Positions 36,199-45,452 are shown, numbered from the stretch's first letter. The stretch is 64,000 nt of DNA from CAIWAH01 sp964602595 (GCA_964602595.1 CAZRRO010000024.1:38379-102378), one strand, 5' to 3'. Numbers and translations are program-made. Notes: generated from the sequence alone by a model not told the origin.

Positions 36199-37068
36199 CT
36201 ACCGGGCCAGCACGATCACGGCGGCCCCGGCAGCCATGACGCCGGCAGCGGTAAACCGGCGGCGGAAATCGGTCTCCCCGAACCATGCCCAGCCCAGTAG
36301 CACCGTGATCACCGAGGAAGTCTGGAACAACGCCAGGGCGTAACCCACTTGCAGCTCGGCCAGAGTGATCACTGTGCAGAATTGCATCACGCCCGTCGTC
36401 AGGACCAAGCCGACGAGCCCGGGGAGGTTGGACATTCCGCGGGACATCTGAGGGCGAAAATCCCTGAAACCACGGCCGACGACCAAGGCAATCCCGGCGG
36501 CGCCCAGTCCCAGGATTGCCCAAGCGACGAAAACCTCGGCCGAAGTCGCCTGTGCGAGGGCGCGCTTGAGGAACACGGCCTCAATCGCGGATGGGATCAG
36601 GGCGGCGACGCGCAGCTGCACGCCCCGGTCTGCAAAGAGTCCCCGCAAGGATGGCCGTTCAGCGCCGCGGGGGTGAAGCAGGCAACTGCCCGCCACCACG
36701 AGGGCGATCCCGGCCAAGCCGGCGAGCGTGGGCCGTTCCCCGAGCACCAGCCAGCCGGGTAGCAGGCTGACGACCGGCTTGAACGAATTCACCGGCCCGA
36801 CCAACGACAGGTCGGCGCGCTGCACTGCGTAGACTATCAGGGTGTTGGCAAGGGTCGCCAAGGCCGCACTGGCGCTGAGGTTCCACCAGAACACCGGGTT
36901 CTCGGGAAGCCGATGCAGCACGAGCCAGGGGATTGCCAGCAAGGTCAGGCCGAGGTGCGCGAAACCGATGACCAGCAACGGGCGAATGCCCCGGCCGGCG
37001 AGGACCTTTTGGAGGGCATTGGAACAAGGGTTCGCCAGCACCCGGAGGACGACCACCAGCCAGAGCAT
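36199..37068 (-). CDS. EamA/DMT-family membrane transporter
   Basis: 289 residues with about ten hydrophobic helices in two repeated halves, as in drug/metabolite transporters. Recognisable elements are NTLIVYAVQRADLSLVGPVNSFKPVVSLLPGWLVLGERP in the first half (the EamA loop) and LQVGYALALFQTSSVITVLLGWAWFGE in the second half. Probably an inner-membrane exporter or carrier of a small metabolite; the substrate is not evident. Confidence 0.85.
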   Translation of the reverse strand: MLWLVVVLRVLANPCSNALQKVLAGRGIRPLLVIGFAHLGLTLLAIPWLVLHRLPENPVFWWNLSASAALATLANTLIVYAVQRADLSLVGPVNSFKPVVSLLPGWLVLGERPTLAGLAGIALVVAGSCLLHPRGAERPSLRGLFADRGVQLRVAALIPSAIEAVFLKRALAQATSAEVFVAWAILGLGAAGIALVVGRGFRDFRPQMSRGMSNLPGLVGLVLTTGVMQFCTVITLAELQVGYALALFQTSSVITVLLGWAWFGETDFRRRFTAAGVMAAGAAVIVLAR

Positions 37069-37128
37069 TGGGGGAAGCGGTGAAACAATCTGCGCTGGCG
37101 CACCGGCATGATCGGAGAGCGATCGGGC

Positions 37129-38139
37129 TTATTTCCCGTGGCCGGCCTTCAGGTGTTCGGCGAGCAGGTCCCGGCCGAAGTCCCCCTTCAGTTCGCGCCA
37201 GACGGCGTGGACGTGGTTCCCGTCATTCTGCGTGTTGTCGTATTCGAGCAGGAAGGTCGGACCGTGGAGGCGGTAGTAATGTTTGTCGCCCTTGGCGGTG
37301 CCGCCGGCCCACGCGAACATGATCTTGTCCCAGCCAGCCTGCTCAATCTCCTTGAGGTCGGCGGCCGCCAGTTCGCCGCGCAGCCGGCCGGCGTATTCGT
37401 TGAGCAATTGCTTGGCCGTCGCCTTCTGCGCCTTGGTCAGCTTGGCCAGCGGCAATCCTTTCGCGGCGCCCAGATCGGCCACCCGCTTGTTGCCGGTCAC
37501 GATGTCGTCCGGCGCCTTTGGTTCGACGATCGCCACGGCGCGTTGCTTCTCGTCCAGCGACTGCACGAGCTGCCGGCCGAGGTCTTCCTCGGCGCCGAGC
37601 ACCCGCAGGCCAACGCGGGCGCCGGTGCGAACTTCCGCCGGGTTCGTCCCGAAGAAGGTCGGGCTGCCGGAAACGAGCGCGCCCTTCACGATGGTTAGGT
37701 TAACCGACAGGTGATGGCCCTCGAAACGCCAGCCCCACGTGCCCTTGGGATCGGGCGTGCCGAAGATGCTGACGTGATACAGCTCCGGATCGCGCGGGAA
37801 GGTCCGCTTCGGCCCCTCGATGTCTTGGAGGATGCGTTCCAGCGTCATGATCGTGGTCGCCTTGAGGTAACCTTGGTGGCTGAGCGCCGAGGACAACAGG
37901 CCGAAGGCGAGCGTCTTCTGCGCCGGTTCGAGTTCCTTGAGGGTGACGCCCTTCCGTTCCTTCGGAATAAAATGCCAGTTCTCGCGTTCGTCCGCCTCGA
38001 AGCCGAACGACGCCTTGCCGCGCTGCTCCTCGTTGAGGGCCGCGAGGAAATTCTTCGCGGCGCCGGACATCTCTTCAACGGGGCCGGCGAGGATCTGGAA
38101 TGACGCCAAAGCCGCGAGGGCAAACCGGGTGAGCTTCAT
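37129..38139 (-). CDS. DUF3500 secreted protein
   Basis: 336 residues from ATG 38139 (MKLTRFALAALASFQILAGP, a signal peptide). The family pattern is visible in TLERILQDIEG, HVSIFGTPDPKGTWGWRFEGHHLSVNLTIV, SPTFFGTNPAEV and the C-terminal HYYRLHGPTFLLEYDNTQNDGNHVHAVWRE. DUF3500 proteins are common in environmental bacteria, are usually exported, and have no assigned activity. The gene is divergent from the HerA-like ATPase gene. Confidence 0.85.
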   Translation of the reverse strand: MKLTRFALAALASFQILAGPVEEMSGAAKNFLAALNEEQRGKASFGFEADERENWHFIPKERKGVTLKELEPAQKTLAFGLLSSALSHQGYLKATTIMTLERILQDIEGPKRTFPRDPELYHVSIFGTPDPKGTWGWRFEGHHLSVNLTIVKGALVSGSPTFFGTNPAEVRTGARVGLRVLGAEEDLGRQLVQSLDEKQRAVAIVEPKAPDDIVTGNKRVADLGAAKGLPLAKLTKAQKATAKQLLNEYAGRLRGELAAADLKEIEQAGWDKIMFAWAGGTAKGDKHYYRLHGPTFLLEYDNTQNDGNHVHAVWRELKGDFGRDLLAEHLKAGHGK

Positions 38140-38166
38140 GGGCGAGAGCAAACCGGGGAATGCCCT

Positions 38167-38222
38167 CGGGTGGCAACGTGAAATCCGGAAAAGCCACCCG
38201 CCGCCGTCGGTTTGCTTTTCCG
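38167..38222. promoter_or_regulatory. Two interlocking inverted repeats in the DUF3500/HerA-like intergenic region
   Basis: Repeat A: CGGGTGGC (38167-38174) and GCCACCCG (38193-38200). Repeat B: CGGAAAAGC (38186-38194) and GCTTTTCCG (38214-38222). The right arm of A shares two bases with the left arm of B, so the two hairpins exclude each other. They could be overlapping operators for the divergent genes or an alternative leader fold for the plus-strand ATPase gene. Confidence 0.35.
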
Positions 38223-38261
38223 CCGGCGAACGGCCATTTGTCCGGGCACAACTTCGTCCGC

Positions 38262-39839
38262 ATGTCCGCCGCACCCATTCTCATCGCCAAGATCGCCGCC
38301 CGTGAGCTCCACCTCCTGTCTGCGATGGCAAACCGCCACGGCCTCGTCGCCGGGGCCACGGGCACGGGCAAGACGGTCACGTTGCAGACGCTCGCGGAGA
38401 GCTTCAGTGCGCAGGGCGTGCCGGTGTTCCTCGCGGACATCAAGGGCGACCTCGCGGGCCTGAGCCAGCCCGGCGGCCAGTCGGCCAAGGTGCAGGAACG
38501 CAACCGCGAGCTCGGCCTCAGCGGCCGCACGCCGGCCGGCTGCCCGGTCACGTTCTGGGACGTTTTCGGCGAATCCGGGCACCCGGTGCGGACGACGGTT
38601 TCCGAGCTCGGGCCGCTGCTGTTGTCCCGCCTGCTCCAGCTCAACGACGTGCAGTCCGGCGTGATGAACCTCGTCTTCAAGATCGCCGACGAACACGGCC
38701 TGCTGCTCCTCGACCTGAAGGATCTGCGCGCCACCGTGCGGTATCTCGGGGACAACGCCGCCGCGTTCACCACCGAATACGGCAACATCTCCAAGGCCAG
38801 CATAGGCGCGATCCAGCGGGCGTTGCTCGAACTCGAGACCCAGGGCGCGGAATGTTTCTTCGGCGAGCCGGCCCTGAACCTGGACGACCTGATCCAGACC
38901 GACGCCCAGGGCCGCGGCGTGATCAACATCCTCGCGGCCGACCGGCTGATGACTTCCCCGAAGGTCTACGCGACGGCACTGCTGTGGCTGTTGTCGGAAC
39001 TGTTCGAGAACCTACCGGAGGCCGGTGACCTGCCGAAACCGAAGCTCGTGTTCTTCTTCGACGAGGCCCACCTCCTGTTTACGGAAATCCCGGACGCGCT
39101 GCTGGAAAAGATCGAGCAGGTCGTCCGCCTCATCCGCTCGAAGGGCGTTGGCGTGTTCTTCGTGACCCAGAATCCGCGCGACATCCCGGACAAAGTGGCC
39201 GCCCAGCTTGGCAACCGCATTCAGCACGCCCTGCGCGCCTTCACGCCGCTGGAGCAGAAGGCGGTCCGGGCCGCCGCGCAGAGTTTCCGGGTGAACCCCG
39301 CCTTCGATACCGAGGAAGTCCTCACTCACCTCGGCGTGGGCGAGGCGCTCGTCAGCCTGCTGGATGAGCGGGGCCAGCCGGCCGTGGTGGAACGGGCCTT
39401 CATCGTCCCGCCCCGCTCGCAGTTGGGCCCGATCGCCCCGGCGATCCGCGCCGGACTGATGGCCGAATCCCTCGTCGCCGGCGTCTATGAAGAACTCGTG
39501 GACCGGCCGTCAGCCTACGAACATCTGTCCGGAGTCGTGGCGGCCGCCCAGCCGGAAGCGCCACCGGTCGCCGAGCCCAAGCGTGGCTTCTTCAGCCGGC
39601 TCTTCGGCGATGACGATGACGCTCCCGCGGCCCCGCCGGTCCAGGCTCCGGCGGTGAAATCGCTGCCCCAAGTCGCCCCGAAACGCGCCCGCGTCGGCCG
39701 TCCGGTCCAGTCTTTGGGCGAAACCGTGATGAAGACGGCCGCGCGTTCCGCCACCACGACGCTGACGGGCATGGTCACCCGGGAAATCACGCGTGGCCTG
39801 CTCGGCGGCCTGTTTGGCGGTGGCCGGAAACGGCGCTGA
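38262..39839 (+). CDS. HerA/YjgR-family (DUF853) ATPase
   Basis: 525 residues from ATG 38262; the frame is open upstream but the extension is basic and lacks family similarity. Walker A GATGTGKT (about 31-38), VFLADIKGDLAGLSQPGG, Walker B LVFFFDEAHLLF (about 262), and FVTQNPRDIPDKVAAQLGNRIQHALRAFTP, all typical of the YjgR group. The C-terminus has the usual GFFSRLFGDDDD acidic stretch followed by a lysine/arginine-rich tail. This family is annotated as a HerA-like helicase but its physiological role is not settled. It is not clearly linked to the pilT run that follows, since 181 bases separate them. Confidence 0.85.
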   Translation: MSAAPILIAKIAARELHLLSAMANRHGLVAGATGTGKTVTLQTLAESFSAQGVPVFLADIKGDLAGLSQPGGQSAKVQERNRELGLSGRTPAGCPVTFWDVFGESGHPVRTTVSELGPLLLSRLLQLNDVQSGVMNLVFKIADEHGLLLLDLKDLRATVRYLGDNAAAFTTEYGNISKASIGAIQRALLELETQGAECFFGEPALNLDDLIQTDAQGRGVINILAADRLMTSPKVYATALLWLLSELFENLPEAGDLPKPKLVFFFDEAHLLFTEIPDALLEKIEQVVRLIRSKGVGVFFVTQNPRDIPDKVAAQLGNRIQHALRAFTPLEQKAVRAAAQSFRVNPAFDTEEVLTHLGVGEALVSLLDERGQPAVVERAFIVPPRSQLGPIAPAIRAGLMAESLVAGVYEELVDRPSAYEHLSGVVAAAQPEAPPVAEPKRGFFSRLFGDDDDAPAAPPVQAPAVKSLPQVAPKRARVGRPVQSLGETVMKTAARSATTTLTGMVTREITRGLLGGLFGGGRKRR

Positions 39840-40020
39840 GCGGTCCCGCCAGCCGGTTGCGACTTCAGGCAGGATCACAGGTGGTGTGAGTGATGGTGGG
39901 CCCGCGGCGATCACGGCGGAACTCACGGTTTTGCGGCCGACCGGCAGGACTACGTTTGGGGAGGAATCGCAAGTTTGGCCTTGTGCTTTTACTGATGTAA
40001 ACAAATGCTTCGGCATCGCG

Positions 40021-41142
40021 ATGGAATCCGTGCCCGCCAAATGCCGACTGTCCGCCTTGCTCCGTTGGTGTGAGCAGGCCGGAGCTTCCGACCTGCACGG
40101 GCGGGGCGGTGAGCGGTTCATCGTCCGCGTGGATGGCCAGCTCGCGCCGGTGCCCTCGGAGTTGTTTCCGGTGCCTGAGGATCTCACGCTGACTTCTTGG
40201 TTTTTCGACGCGTTCTCGCCGGCCTTGGTCGGGCGTATCACCACCCAACTCGAGGTGGACGCCAGCTTCTACCACGGTGAGGTCCGTTACCGGGCCAACT
40301 TCAGCAAACAACGGGGCCGGCAATCGTTCTCCTTCCGCCACGTGCCGCAGCAGCGGCTGCGGCTGCCGGAGCTGCAATTGCCCGAGTCCTTGCTCGAACT
40401 GGTGAACGAGCTGCGCGGCCTGATCTTGCTGACTGGGCCGACGGGGCAGGGGAAGAGCACCACCGTCCGGGCGCTGCTCCAGCAGCTCAACGAAACCCGG
40501 CGCCTGCGGATCATCACGATCGAGGACCCGATCGAATACGTCTTCACGGATGCCGAAAGCCATTTCGAGCAACGCGAGGTGGGCATCGATACGCCAAGCT
40601 TTGCCGACGGAATCCGTAACGCCATGCGGCAGGATCCCAACGTGCTGTTTGTCGGCGAAATCCGCGACCGCGACAGCATCTGGGCCGCGATGCAGGCGGC
40701 GGAGACCGGTCACCTAGTCGTGACCACGCTGCACGCCGATTCCGTCGCCCAGGCACTCGGGCGGATCCGGGAATTCTATCCGGCCGGCGAACAGGCGAAC
40801 ATCAGCGCGCTGCTGGCCCGGAACCTCAACGCCATCGTCTGCCAACGGCTGGTTCCAAACACCGCCGGCGCCCGGACGCCCTGCCTCGAAATCATGCGCC
40901 GCGACGCCGGCGTGGCGGAGGCGATCCGGGAAAACCAATCGCATCTGCTGCAAGGCATCATCGAGGCCTCGAACCACGTCGGCATGCACTCGTTCGACCA
41001 ATACCTCCAGGAGCTGCTCGCCGCCGGACTGGTCACGGAGACGGTGGCCCGGGCCCACGCGGTCAATCGCCACCGGCTCGACCTCGCCCTGCGGGGCATC
41101 AAGGCTAGTGCGCCCATCCTGGAACGCGACGCCAACCGCTGA
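40021..41142 (+). CDS. pilT: PilT-like twitching-motility (pilus retraction) ATPase
   Basis: 373 residues from ATG 40021; the upstream open frame overlaps the previous gene and is not conserved-looking. N-terminal ASDLHGRGGERFIVRVDGQL, Walker A GPTGQGKST (139-147; K145), Asp box IITIEDPIEY, Walker B NVLFVGEIRDRDS and His box TGHLVVTTLHAD are all present, in the order of PilT/PilU secretion ATPases. It should power retraction of a type IV pilus or a related filament. No pilB, pilC or pilM genes are nearby. The preceding 181 bases show no recognisable motif. The next gene starts 6 bases after its stop. Confidence 0.85.
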   Translation: MESVPAKCRLSALLRWCEQAGASDLHGRGGERFIVRVDGQLAPVPSELFPVPEDLTLTSWFFDAFSPALVGRITTQLEVDASFYHGEVRYRANFSKQRGRQSFSFRHVPQQRLRLPELQLPESLLELVNELRGLILLTGPTGQGKSTTVRALLQQLNETRRLRIITIEDPIEYVFTDAESHFEQREVGIDTPSFADGIRNAMRQDPNVLFVGEIRDRDSIWAAMQAAETGHLVVTTLHADSVAQALGRIREFYPAGEQANISALLARNLNAIVCQRLVPNTAGARTPCLEIMRRDAGVAEAIRENQSHLLQGIIEASNHVGMHSFDQYLQELLAAGLVTETVARAHAVNRHRLDLALRGIKASAPILERDANR

Positions 41143-41148
41143 ACCGCC

Positions 41149-41835
41149 ATGCTTCTCCTCCTGCTCCGAATTGTCCTGAGTGGCGCCTTCGTCTGGCTGC
41201 TGTGGAGCGCGTCCACGGAGGCGTCGGCGAACCTCAGCGCGGACGTCGTCAATGCCGGCCGTTTCGCGCTGGCCATCGTGGTCGGCTTCGGCGCCGCCCT
41301 GACTTGGGCGCCGGTGCTGGGCGAGGAAATTGCCGGCCCGGTGACCGGCTTGATGGGCGATGGAAGCGTGGCCCAGATCAACTTTCGCCTCGTCCGCTGG
41401 GCGAGGAATTGCCAGAGCCGTGGGTGGCGCCGGCTGGCCCTGCTGCTGGCCTTTGTTGAAGGCGTGCGCCGGCCGAATTTGCCGGCCGCGTTTGTCATCG
41501 GGATGCGTTGTGCCCGGCCGGGTTCATGGCTGGAACTCGCGTTTGCCCGGGAAGTCTGGCGCTTCAACAACGTCGCCAACTGTGTCCGGGCCTATGACAT
41601 CCTCGTGCTGCACCACGACCGTCGGCCGCGGGCGCATCCAGTGCCCGAGGTGAATCTCGCCCTGCTCGCCCACACCCGTCCCGTGCCGTCGCCGGCGGAG
41701 GTGTTGCCCTTGCCGTCGGCCCCGTTGCCGCCACCGCTGGAACGCAACGAACGCATCCGCCTGTTCGCCGGGGCGCCCGGCCGCGGCACGGATCCGGAGG
41801 CGGCCACCGAATCGGACCCGGACCCGACTTCCTGA
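41149..41835 (+). CDS. Hypothetical membrane protein in the pilT gene run
   Basis: 228 residues. Two membrane helices are visible (about 2-22 and 38-60), then a soluble part with NFRLVRWARNCQSRGWRRLALLLAFVEGVRRPNLPAAFVIGMRCARPGSWLE and a proline-rich tail ending in acidic residues. I do not recognise a family. Its six-base distance from pilT and two-base distance to the next gene suggest tight co-transcription. Confidence 0.65.
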   Translation: MLLLLLRIVLSGAFVWLLWSASTEASANLSADVVNAGRFALAIVVGFGAALTWAPVLGEEIAGPVTGLMGDGSVAQINFRLVRWARNCQSRGWRRLALLLAFVEGVRRPNLPAAFVIGMRCARPGSWLELAFAREVWRFNNVANCVRAYDILVLHHDRRPRAHPVPEVNLALLAHTRPVPSPAEVLPLPSAPLPPPLERNERIRLFAGAPGRGTDPEAATESDPDPTS

Positions 41836-41837
41836 CC

Positions 41838-42422
41838 ATGTTCCTGATGCTCCATCGCCTGATGAAGGCTGCCGTCCTCGGCCTGATACTGATGGCCGCA
41901 TGGTGGCTGTGGTCCCGGCGCGAGGCGGCCCGGCCGTTGGTGGACTACTACCAAGTCTGGGAGGCCGCCGGTTACCGTGAGCCGGAGCCGTTGCCGCGGC
42001 TCAAGGGCACGGTCACCCGCGCCGTCAGCGACACCTCGGTTTACCTGCGCGACGACCGCGGCCGCGTCTGGGCGGTCGGCCTGACCGGCTTCTTCGGCGT
42101 GGACGCGGCCACCCGGGAGCCGGTGCTCCGGCGCTTGGCGGCGGAATCGCGGACCAATCTGCACGCGCTGGCCGGTCAACCGGTGGAGCTGGCCTTCACC
42201 CTGACCAACGCCAACCGGACGGCGCTGGGTTACCTCTACGTCGGAACCAACCAGTTTGGGATCGCGGAACAATTCGTCGCCGCGGGCCGCTGGAAGGCGA
42301 CGCCGGACGGCGCCAAACCGCTGCCACTGAAAGAACAGGTGCGCCTCCGTGCCGTTGAGCGGCTGGCCCGGTCGAACCGACGTGGACTTTGGCACGCTGA
42401 ACCGGCTGAATCGGAACCGTGA
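41838..42422 (+). CDS. Membrane-anchored SNase-like (OB-fold) protein
   Basis: 194 residues; N-terminal membrane anchor (about 9-26), then GTVTRAVSDTSVYLRDDRGRVWAVGLTGFFG and a C-terminal part GYLYVGTNQFGIAEQFVAAGRW...LARSNRRGLWHAE that matches the typical nuclease-like layout (short strands, then AR..kRGLW). Whether the catalytic arginines and glutamate are kept cannot be judged by eye, so nuclease activity is uncertain. Begins 2 bases after the preceding stop. Confidence 0.6.
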   Translation: MFLMLHRLMKAAVLGLILMAAWWLWSRREAARPLVDYYQVWEAAGYREPEPLPRLKGTVTRAVSDTSVYLRDDRGRVWAVGLTGFFGVDAATREPVLRRLAAESRTNLHALAGQPVELAFTLTNANRTALGYLYVGTNQFGIAEQFVAAGRWKATPDGAKPLPLKEQVRLRAVERLARSNRRGLWHAEPAESEP

Positions 42423-42663
42423 CCCCGGGCTTCCGCTTTGGGTGACACCGATGAACCCATTGAGTTTCTCGTTGAGCCGAAACGATTCGACCGGAGCGCG
42501 GACGGCCTCGTCCGCCGGTGCGGACCGCAGCGCCAAGCCTTTGAAACCCCTGTCGCCAAAGTCGCTAACGTCCGGCCGTTCGCGAAAATGGATCGGAAAC
42601 CTTGCAACCAGCCGGGTGGACTCGCGGACGAAGGCGACCGCGCTCCGTTCCGCCGCGGGGTGC

Positions 42664-44424
42664 ATGTCGCCGCCGACGCGGGGCGGCGGGAAGACCGACG
42701 TTTCGGGCCGGCGCGGTAGCCTGATCGGCAAGTTGAGGTGGCTGGCCGAAATCCGCCTGTTGACTCTGCTGCTGAGCCTGATCGGTTTCGCGAACGAAGC
42801 GCTGGCCGATGGCAAGGTGTTCCCGCCGACGGCCTATCCGGTCGAGGTGCGCATACCAGATCAACGGGCGATCATGGCTTGGTCGAACGGGGTTGAGCGT
42901 TTGGTGATCGAGACGCGGTTCACGGGGGCGGGGACCAACTTCGCTTGGGTCGTCCCGCTGCCATCCCCGCCCAAGGTCGAGGCGGCAACCCGCGGGCTGT
43001 TTCCGACGCTGACGCATCTGCTGAGGCCAAGGGTAATTCATAAGGCCGGGGAAAGGTTTGGCTGGGCGCTAATCCTCGGAGGAGTGGCTTGGCTCACGTT
43101 TCAGCTCAGAAAAGGCGGGGGGATGAGAATATCCGATTGGCTGGCGTGCCTCGCGGCTGGCGGTGGGTGGTTTCTGCTCGATGCAATCGGGGTCGGAATC
43201 GGGGTGTTGGTTTTTGTTTTCGTCGCCTGGGCGTCGTCGCGAGTCCGCAGTGGGAAGGAATCCGTGTTCGCCATCTTGGTCGGGCTGATAATCGCCCTGC
43301 TATTGGCGGGGATGCTGTTGCCGGCTCTGGGAACAGCGGGAGTGAAGGCAACTGGTGGAGGTGAGGTCGAAGTCCTCGACCGCCAACTGGCCGGCGTCTT
43401 CGAAACCACCACCTTGACCGCGCGCGCCCCGGGTGCGCTGCGGGATTGGCTCAACACTAACGGCTTCGTGCTGCCGAAAGAAGTTGAGCCGGTCATCGCC
43501 GACTACCTGCGCGACGGCTGGGTGTTTGTCGCTAGCAAGGTTCGCCGGGATGTTTCGTCTGCCGAAGCGGGTTCGCTGCATCCGCTCAGCTTTACCTTCG
43601 CGGCGAAGGAGCCGGTGTATCCGCTGCGGCTCACCGGCGTGGGTAACGGCAATCTGGAGGTCGATCTGTTCGTCTTTGGCCCCGAGCGGGCGAAGGTGGC
43701 GGGCTTCAAGGTCCGCGACGCCGTTCGTCCGCAAATCATGGAAACCACGACCGACGGTGTGCTGCTCGGTGGGCACATCTCAGGGCTGCCGCTTGCGCAT
43801 CCGGGTTTGCTGGAAGCGGCGGGAAACGCCGCTTTCGTGACGCGCCTGCAAGGCACGCTGACGCCCGAGCAGATGCGGCAGGATGCGGTTATCCGGTGGG
43901 ACGGCTTCGGCGAAGTGCGCGACGTGCGTTACAGCCAGTTTGGCGCCACGTTGACGGTCTTGAATTGGACCGGCAGCGACTTGTGCCTGTTCTTCGTCGG
44001 CCTGGCTGCGGTCGCCCGTTGGCGCGGGGTGGAACCGACGCGTTACGCGAAAGCGATGGTGGCTGCGGTCGCCCTCGCCGCGGTCGCCACCGGGATCGGT
44101 TATGCGCAACTGGAAGTCGTCCCGGTGACGTTGGAACGACGCTTTGCCCGCTGGGTCGATTTCAGGAATCAAAAGCTCGCCGTGCGGATCGCACTAACGG
44201 ATGAACTCGGCGCCAATGCTCCCATTACGGTGGATGCTGTCCGCGAAGCCCTTCGGCGCGGCTTGCCGTTCGCCCTGACCAACGGACTCAGCCGGCCACC
44301 GAAGCATCTGATCCGCGAGGAAGATTCCCCCTACAATTACACCCTCCGGCAGGGCTCCAATGGCGTGGAAGTCCTGTTCTACGACGACTTTGGCCGAGCG
44401 GTGGTTGAACCTGTGGACCGATGA
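42664..44424 (+). CDS. DUF2330 protein with an inserted multi-helix membrane segment
   Basis: Start at ATG 42664 (586 residues), because a hydrophobic signal-type segment (LRLLTLLLSLIGFANEALA-like) follows soon after; an ATG at 42451 is also open. After the signal comes the DUF2330 module (ADGKVFPPTAYPVEVRIPDQRAIMAW, TNFAWVVPLPSPPKVE). About 133-223 holds three to four membrane helices, then the DUF2330 part resumes (LDRQLAGVFETTTLTA, LNTNGFVLPKEVEPVIADYLRDGWVFVASKV). Two more helices lie near about 440-485. The function of DUF2330 is unknown. The gene lies in the same strand run as pilT, but with a gap of 241 bases before this start. Confidence 0.7.
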   Translation: MSPPTRGGGKTDVSGRRGSLIGKLRWLAEIRLLTLLLSLIGFANEALADGKVFPPTAYPVEVRIPDQRAIMAWSNGVERLVIETRFTGAGTNFAWVVPLPSPPKVEAATRGLFPTLTHLLRPRVIHKAGERFGWALILGGVAWLTFQLRKGGGMRISDWLACLAAGGGWFLLDAIGVGIGVLVFVFVAWASSRVRSGKESVFAILVGLIIALLLAGMLLPALGTAGVKATGGGEVEVLDRQLAGVFETTTLTARAPGALRDWLNTNGFVLPKEVEPVIADYLRDGWVFVASKVRRDVSSAEAGSLHPLSFTFAAKEPVYPLRLTGVGNGNLEVDLFVFGPERAKVAGFKVRDAVRPQIMETTTDGVLLGGHISGLPLAHPGLLEAAGNAAFVTRLQGTLTPEQMRQDAVIRWDGFGEVRDVRYSQFGATLTVLNWTGSDLCLFFVGLAAVARWRGVEPTRYAKAMVAAVALAAVATGIGYAQLEVVPVTLERRFARWVDFRNQKLAVRIALTDELGANAPITVDAVREALRRGLPFALTNGLSRPPKHLIREEDSPYNYTLRQGSNGVEVLFYDDFGRAVVEPVDR

Positions 44425-44472
44425 ATCCAGCAACCATTGGATCGACGCTGAGTCGGTGGGCGCCGCCGAGTC

Positions 44473-44500
44473 CCCCGAGGGGCAGGGCCGTCCCCTGGGG
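44473..44500 (+). promoter_or_regulatory. GC-rich hairpin between the DUF2330 and C39-like genes
   Basis: CCCCGAGGGG (44473-44482) and CCCCTGGGG (44492-44500) can pair with one bulged base; no T-tract follows. It lies in the 142-base gap between the two genes, which otherwise shows nothing recognisable. Possibly an mRNA processing or stability element. Confidence 0.25.
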
Positions 44501-44566
44501 TGGGAAACGATGTGGGAGATACCATTGGGTGGTCGGACGACCCACGACGTCCTCAAAACTCCCGCC

Positions 44567-45385
44567 ATGTCTCCCTGGATAGAAGCCATCCTCACGCTGA
44601 TTGCGGCCGCAACCGGCGCGGCCTTGGGCTGGAGTTGCGCCCGGTTGCCCCGGCATTGGTGGCTCGTGGGTTATCTCCTGCCGCTCACCGTCATCGTGGC
44701 GCTGGCGATTGCCGTGCGCCGGCCGGAGTGGGCGTTGCACCCGCTGCTGGCGTGGGTGTTTGTCGGCCGTTGGAAGCTCAGCCTCATGGCGACGGTCGTG
44801 GCGATGATCTTCAGCGCCTTGCTTCCGCGATTGCCGCAAGCCCGCGAACGCCGGGCGCTGGGTCTCCTCGTGACGGTGGCCGTGGTCTATTTCTCAGTTT
44901 GGCCGGCGGTCGCCGCCGCGGTGAACCGTCCGTTCCTCGAAACGCTCGCCACCCGCATTCCCGCCGACGGCATCTGCCGGCAGAGCACGGATTACACCTG
45001 CGGTCCCGCCGCCGCCGTCACCGCCTTGGGTCGGCTCGGGCTGAAGGCCGGGGAAGGGGAGTTGGCCCTGCTCGCCGGCACCAGCACCGCCACGGGCACG
45101 CCGCCGGACGTGCTCGCCCAGGTGTTGAACCGCCGCTTCGGCGCCGACGGCCTGCGCGCGGAGTTGCGGCGCTTCCGGTCGGTGGACGAATTGCGCGGGG
45201 CCGGCCTGACGTTGGTGATCGTGAAGTTCGGCCTGTTCCTCGACCACTGGCTCACGGTGCTGGAAGTGACCGACCGCGACGTGGTCGTGGGCGACCCGCT
45301 GAGCGGTGAGGTGCGGCTCACGCATGACGAATTCCTCGCCCGCTGGCGGTTCATCGGCGTGACGTTGCGCCGGGAAACGCGTTGA
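44567..45385 (+). CDS. Membrane-embedded peptidase C39-like protein
   Basis: 272 residues from ATG 44567 (MSPWIEAILTLIAAATG). About four membrane helices in the first 120 residues, then a papain-like C39 domain: nucleophile C145 in STDYTCGPAAAVTAL, H227 in LFLDHWLTVL and D243 in VVGDPLSG, i.e. a complete Cys-His-Asp set. C39 enzymes typically cleave Gly-Gly leader peptides of secreted peptides, usually as an N-terminal domain of an ABC transporter; here the domain is at the C-terminus and no ABC domain is present. The substrate is unknown. Confidence 0.75.
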   Translation: MSPWIEAILTLIAAATGAALGWSCARLPRHWWLVGYLLPLTVIVALAIAVRRPEWALHPLLAWVFVGRWKLSLMATVVAMIFSALLPRLPQARERRALGLLVTVAVVYFSVWPAVAAAVNRPFLETLATRIPADGICRQSTDYTCGPAAAVTALGRLGLKAGEGELALLAGTSTATGTPPDVLAQVLNRRFGADGLRAELRRFRSVDELRGAGLTLVIVKFGLFLDHWLTVLEVTDRDVVVGDPLSGEVRLTHDEFLARWRFIGVTLRRETR

Positions 45386-45452
45386 AGCCGGCCGCGGAAG
45401 TCCGGCGGAAACGGTCGGTGGCACGGACGCCGTTCCCGGCTACGCTCGGCCC

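Noticed and set aside
43285..43334. Prepilin-like hydrophobic string in the DUF2330 protein read as a pilin signal
   Set aside because: It is internal, has no preceding GFTLIE cleavage site and belongs to a helix cluster.
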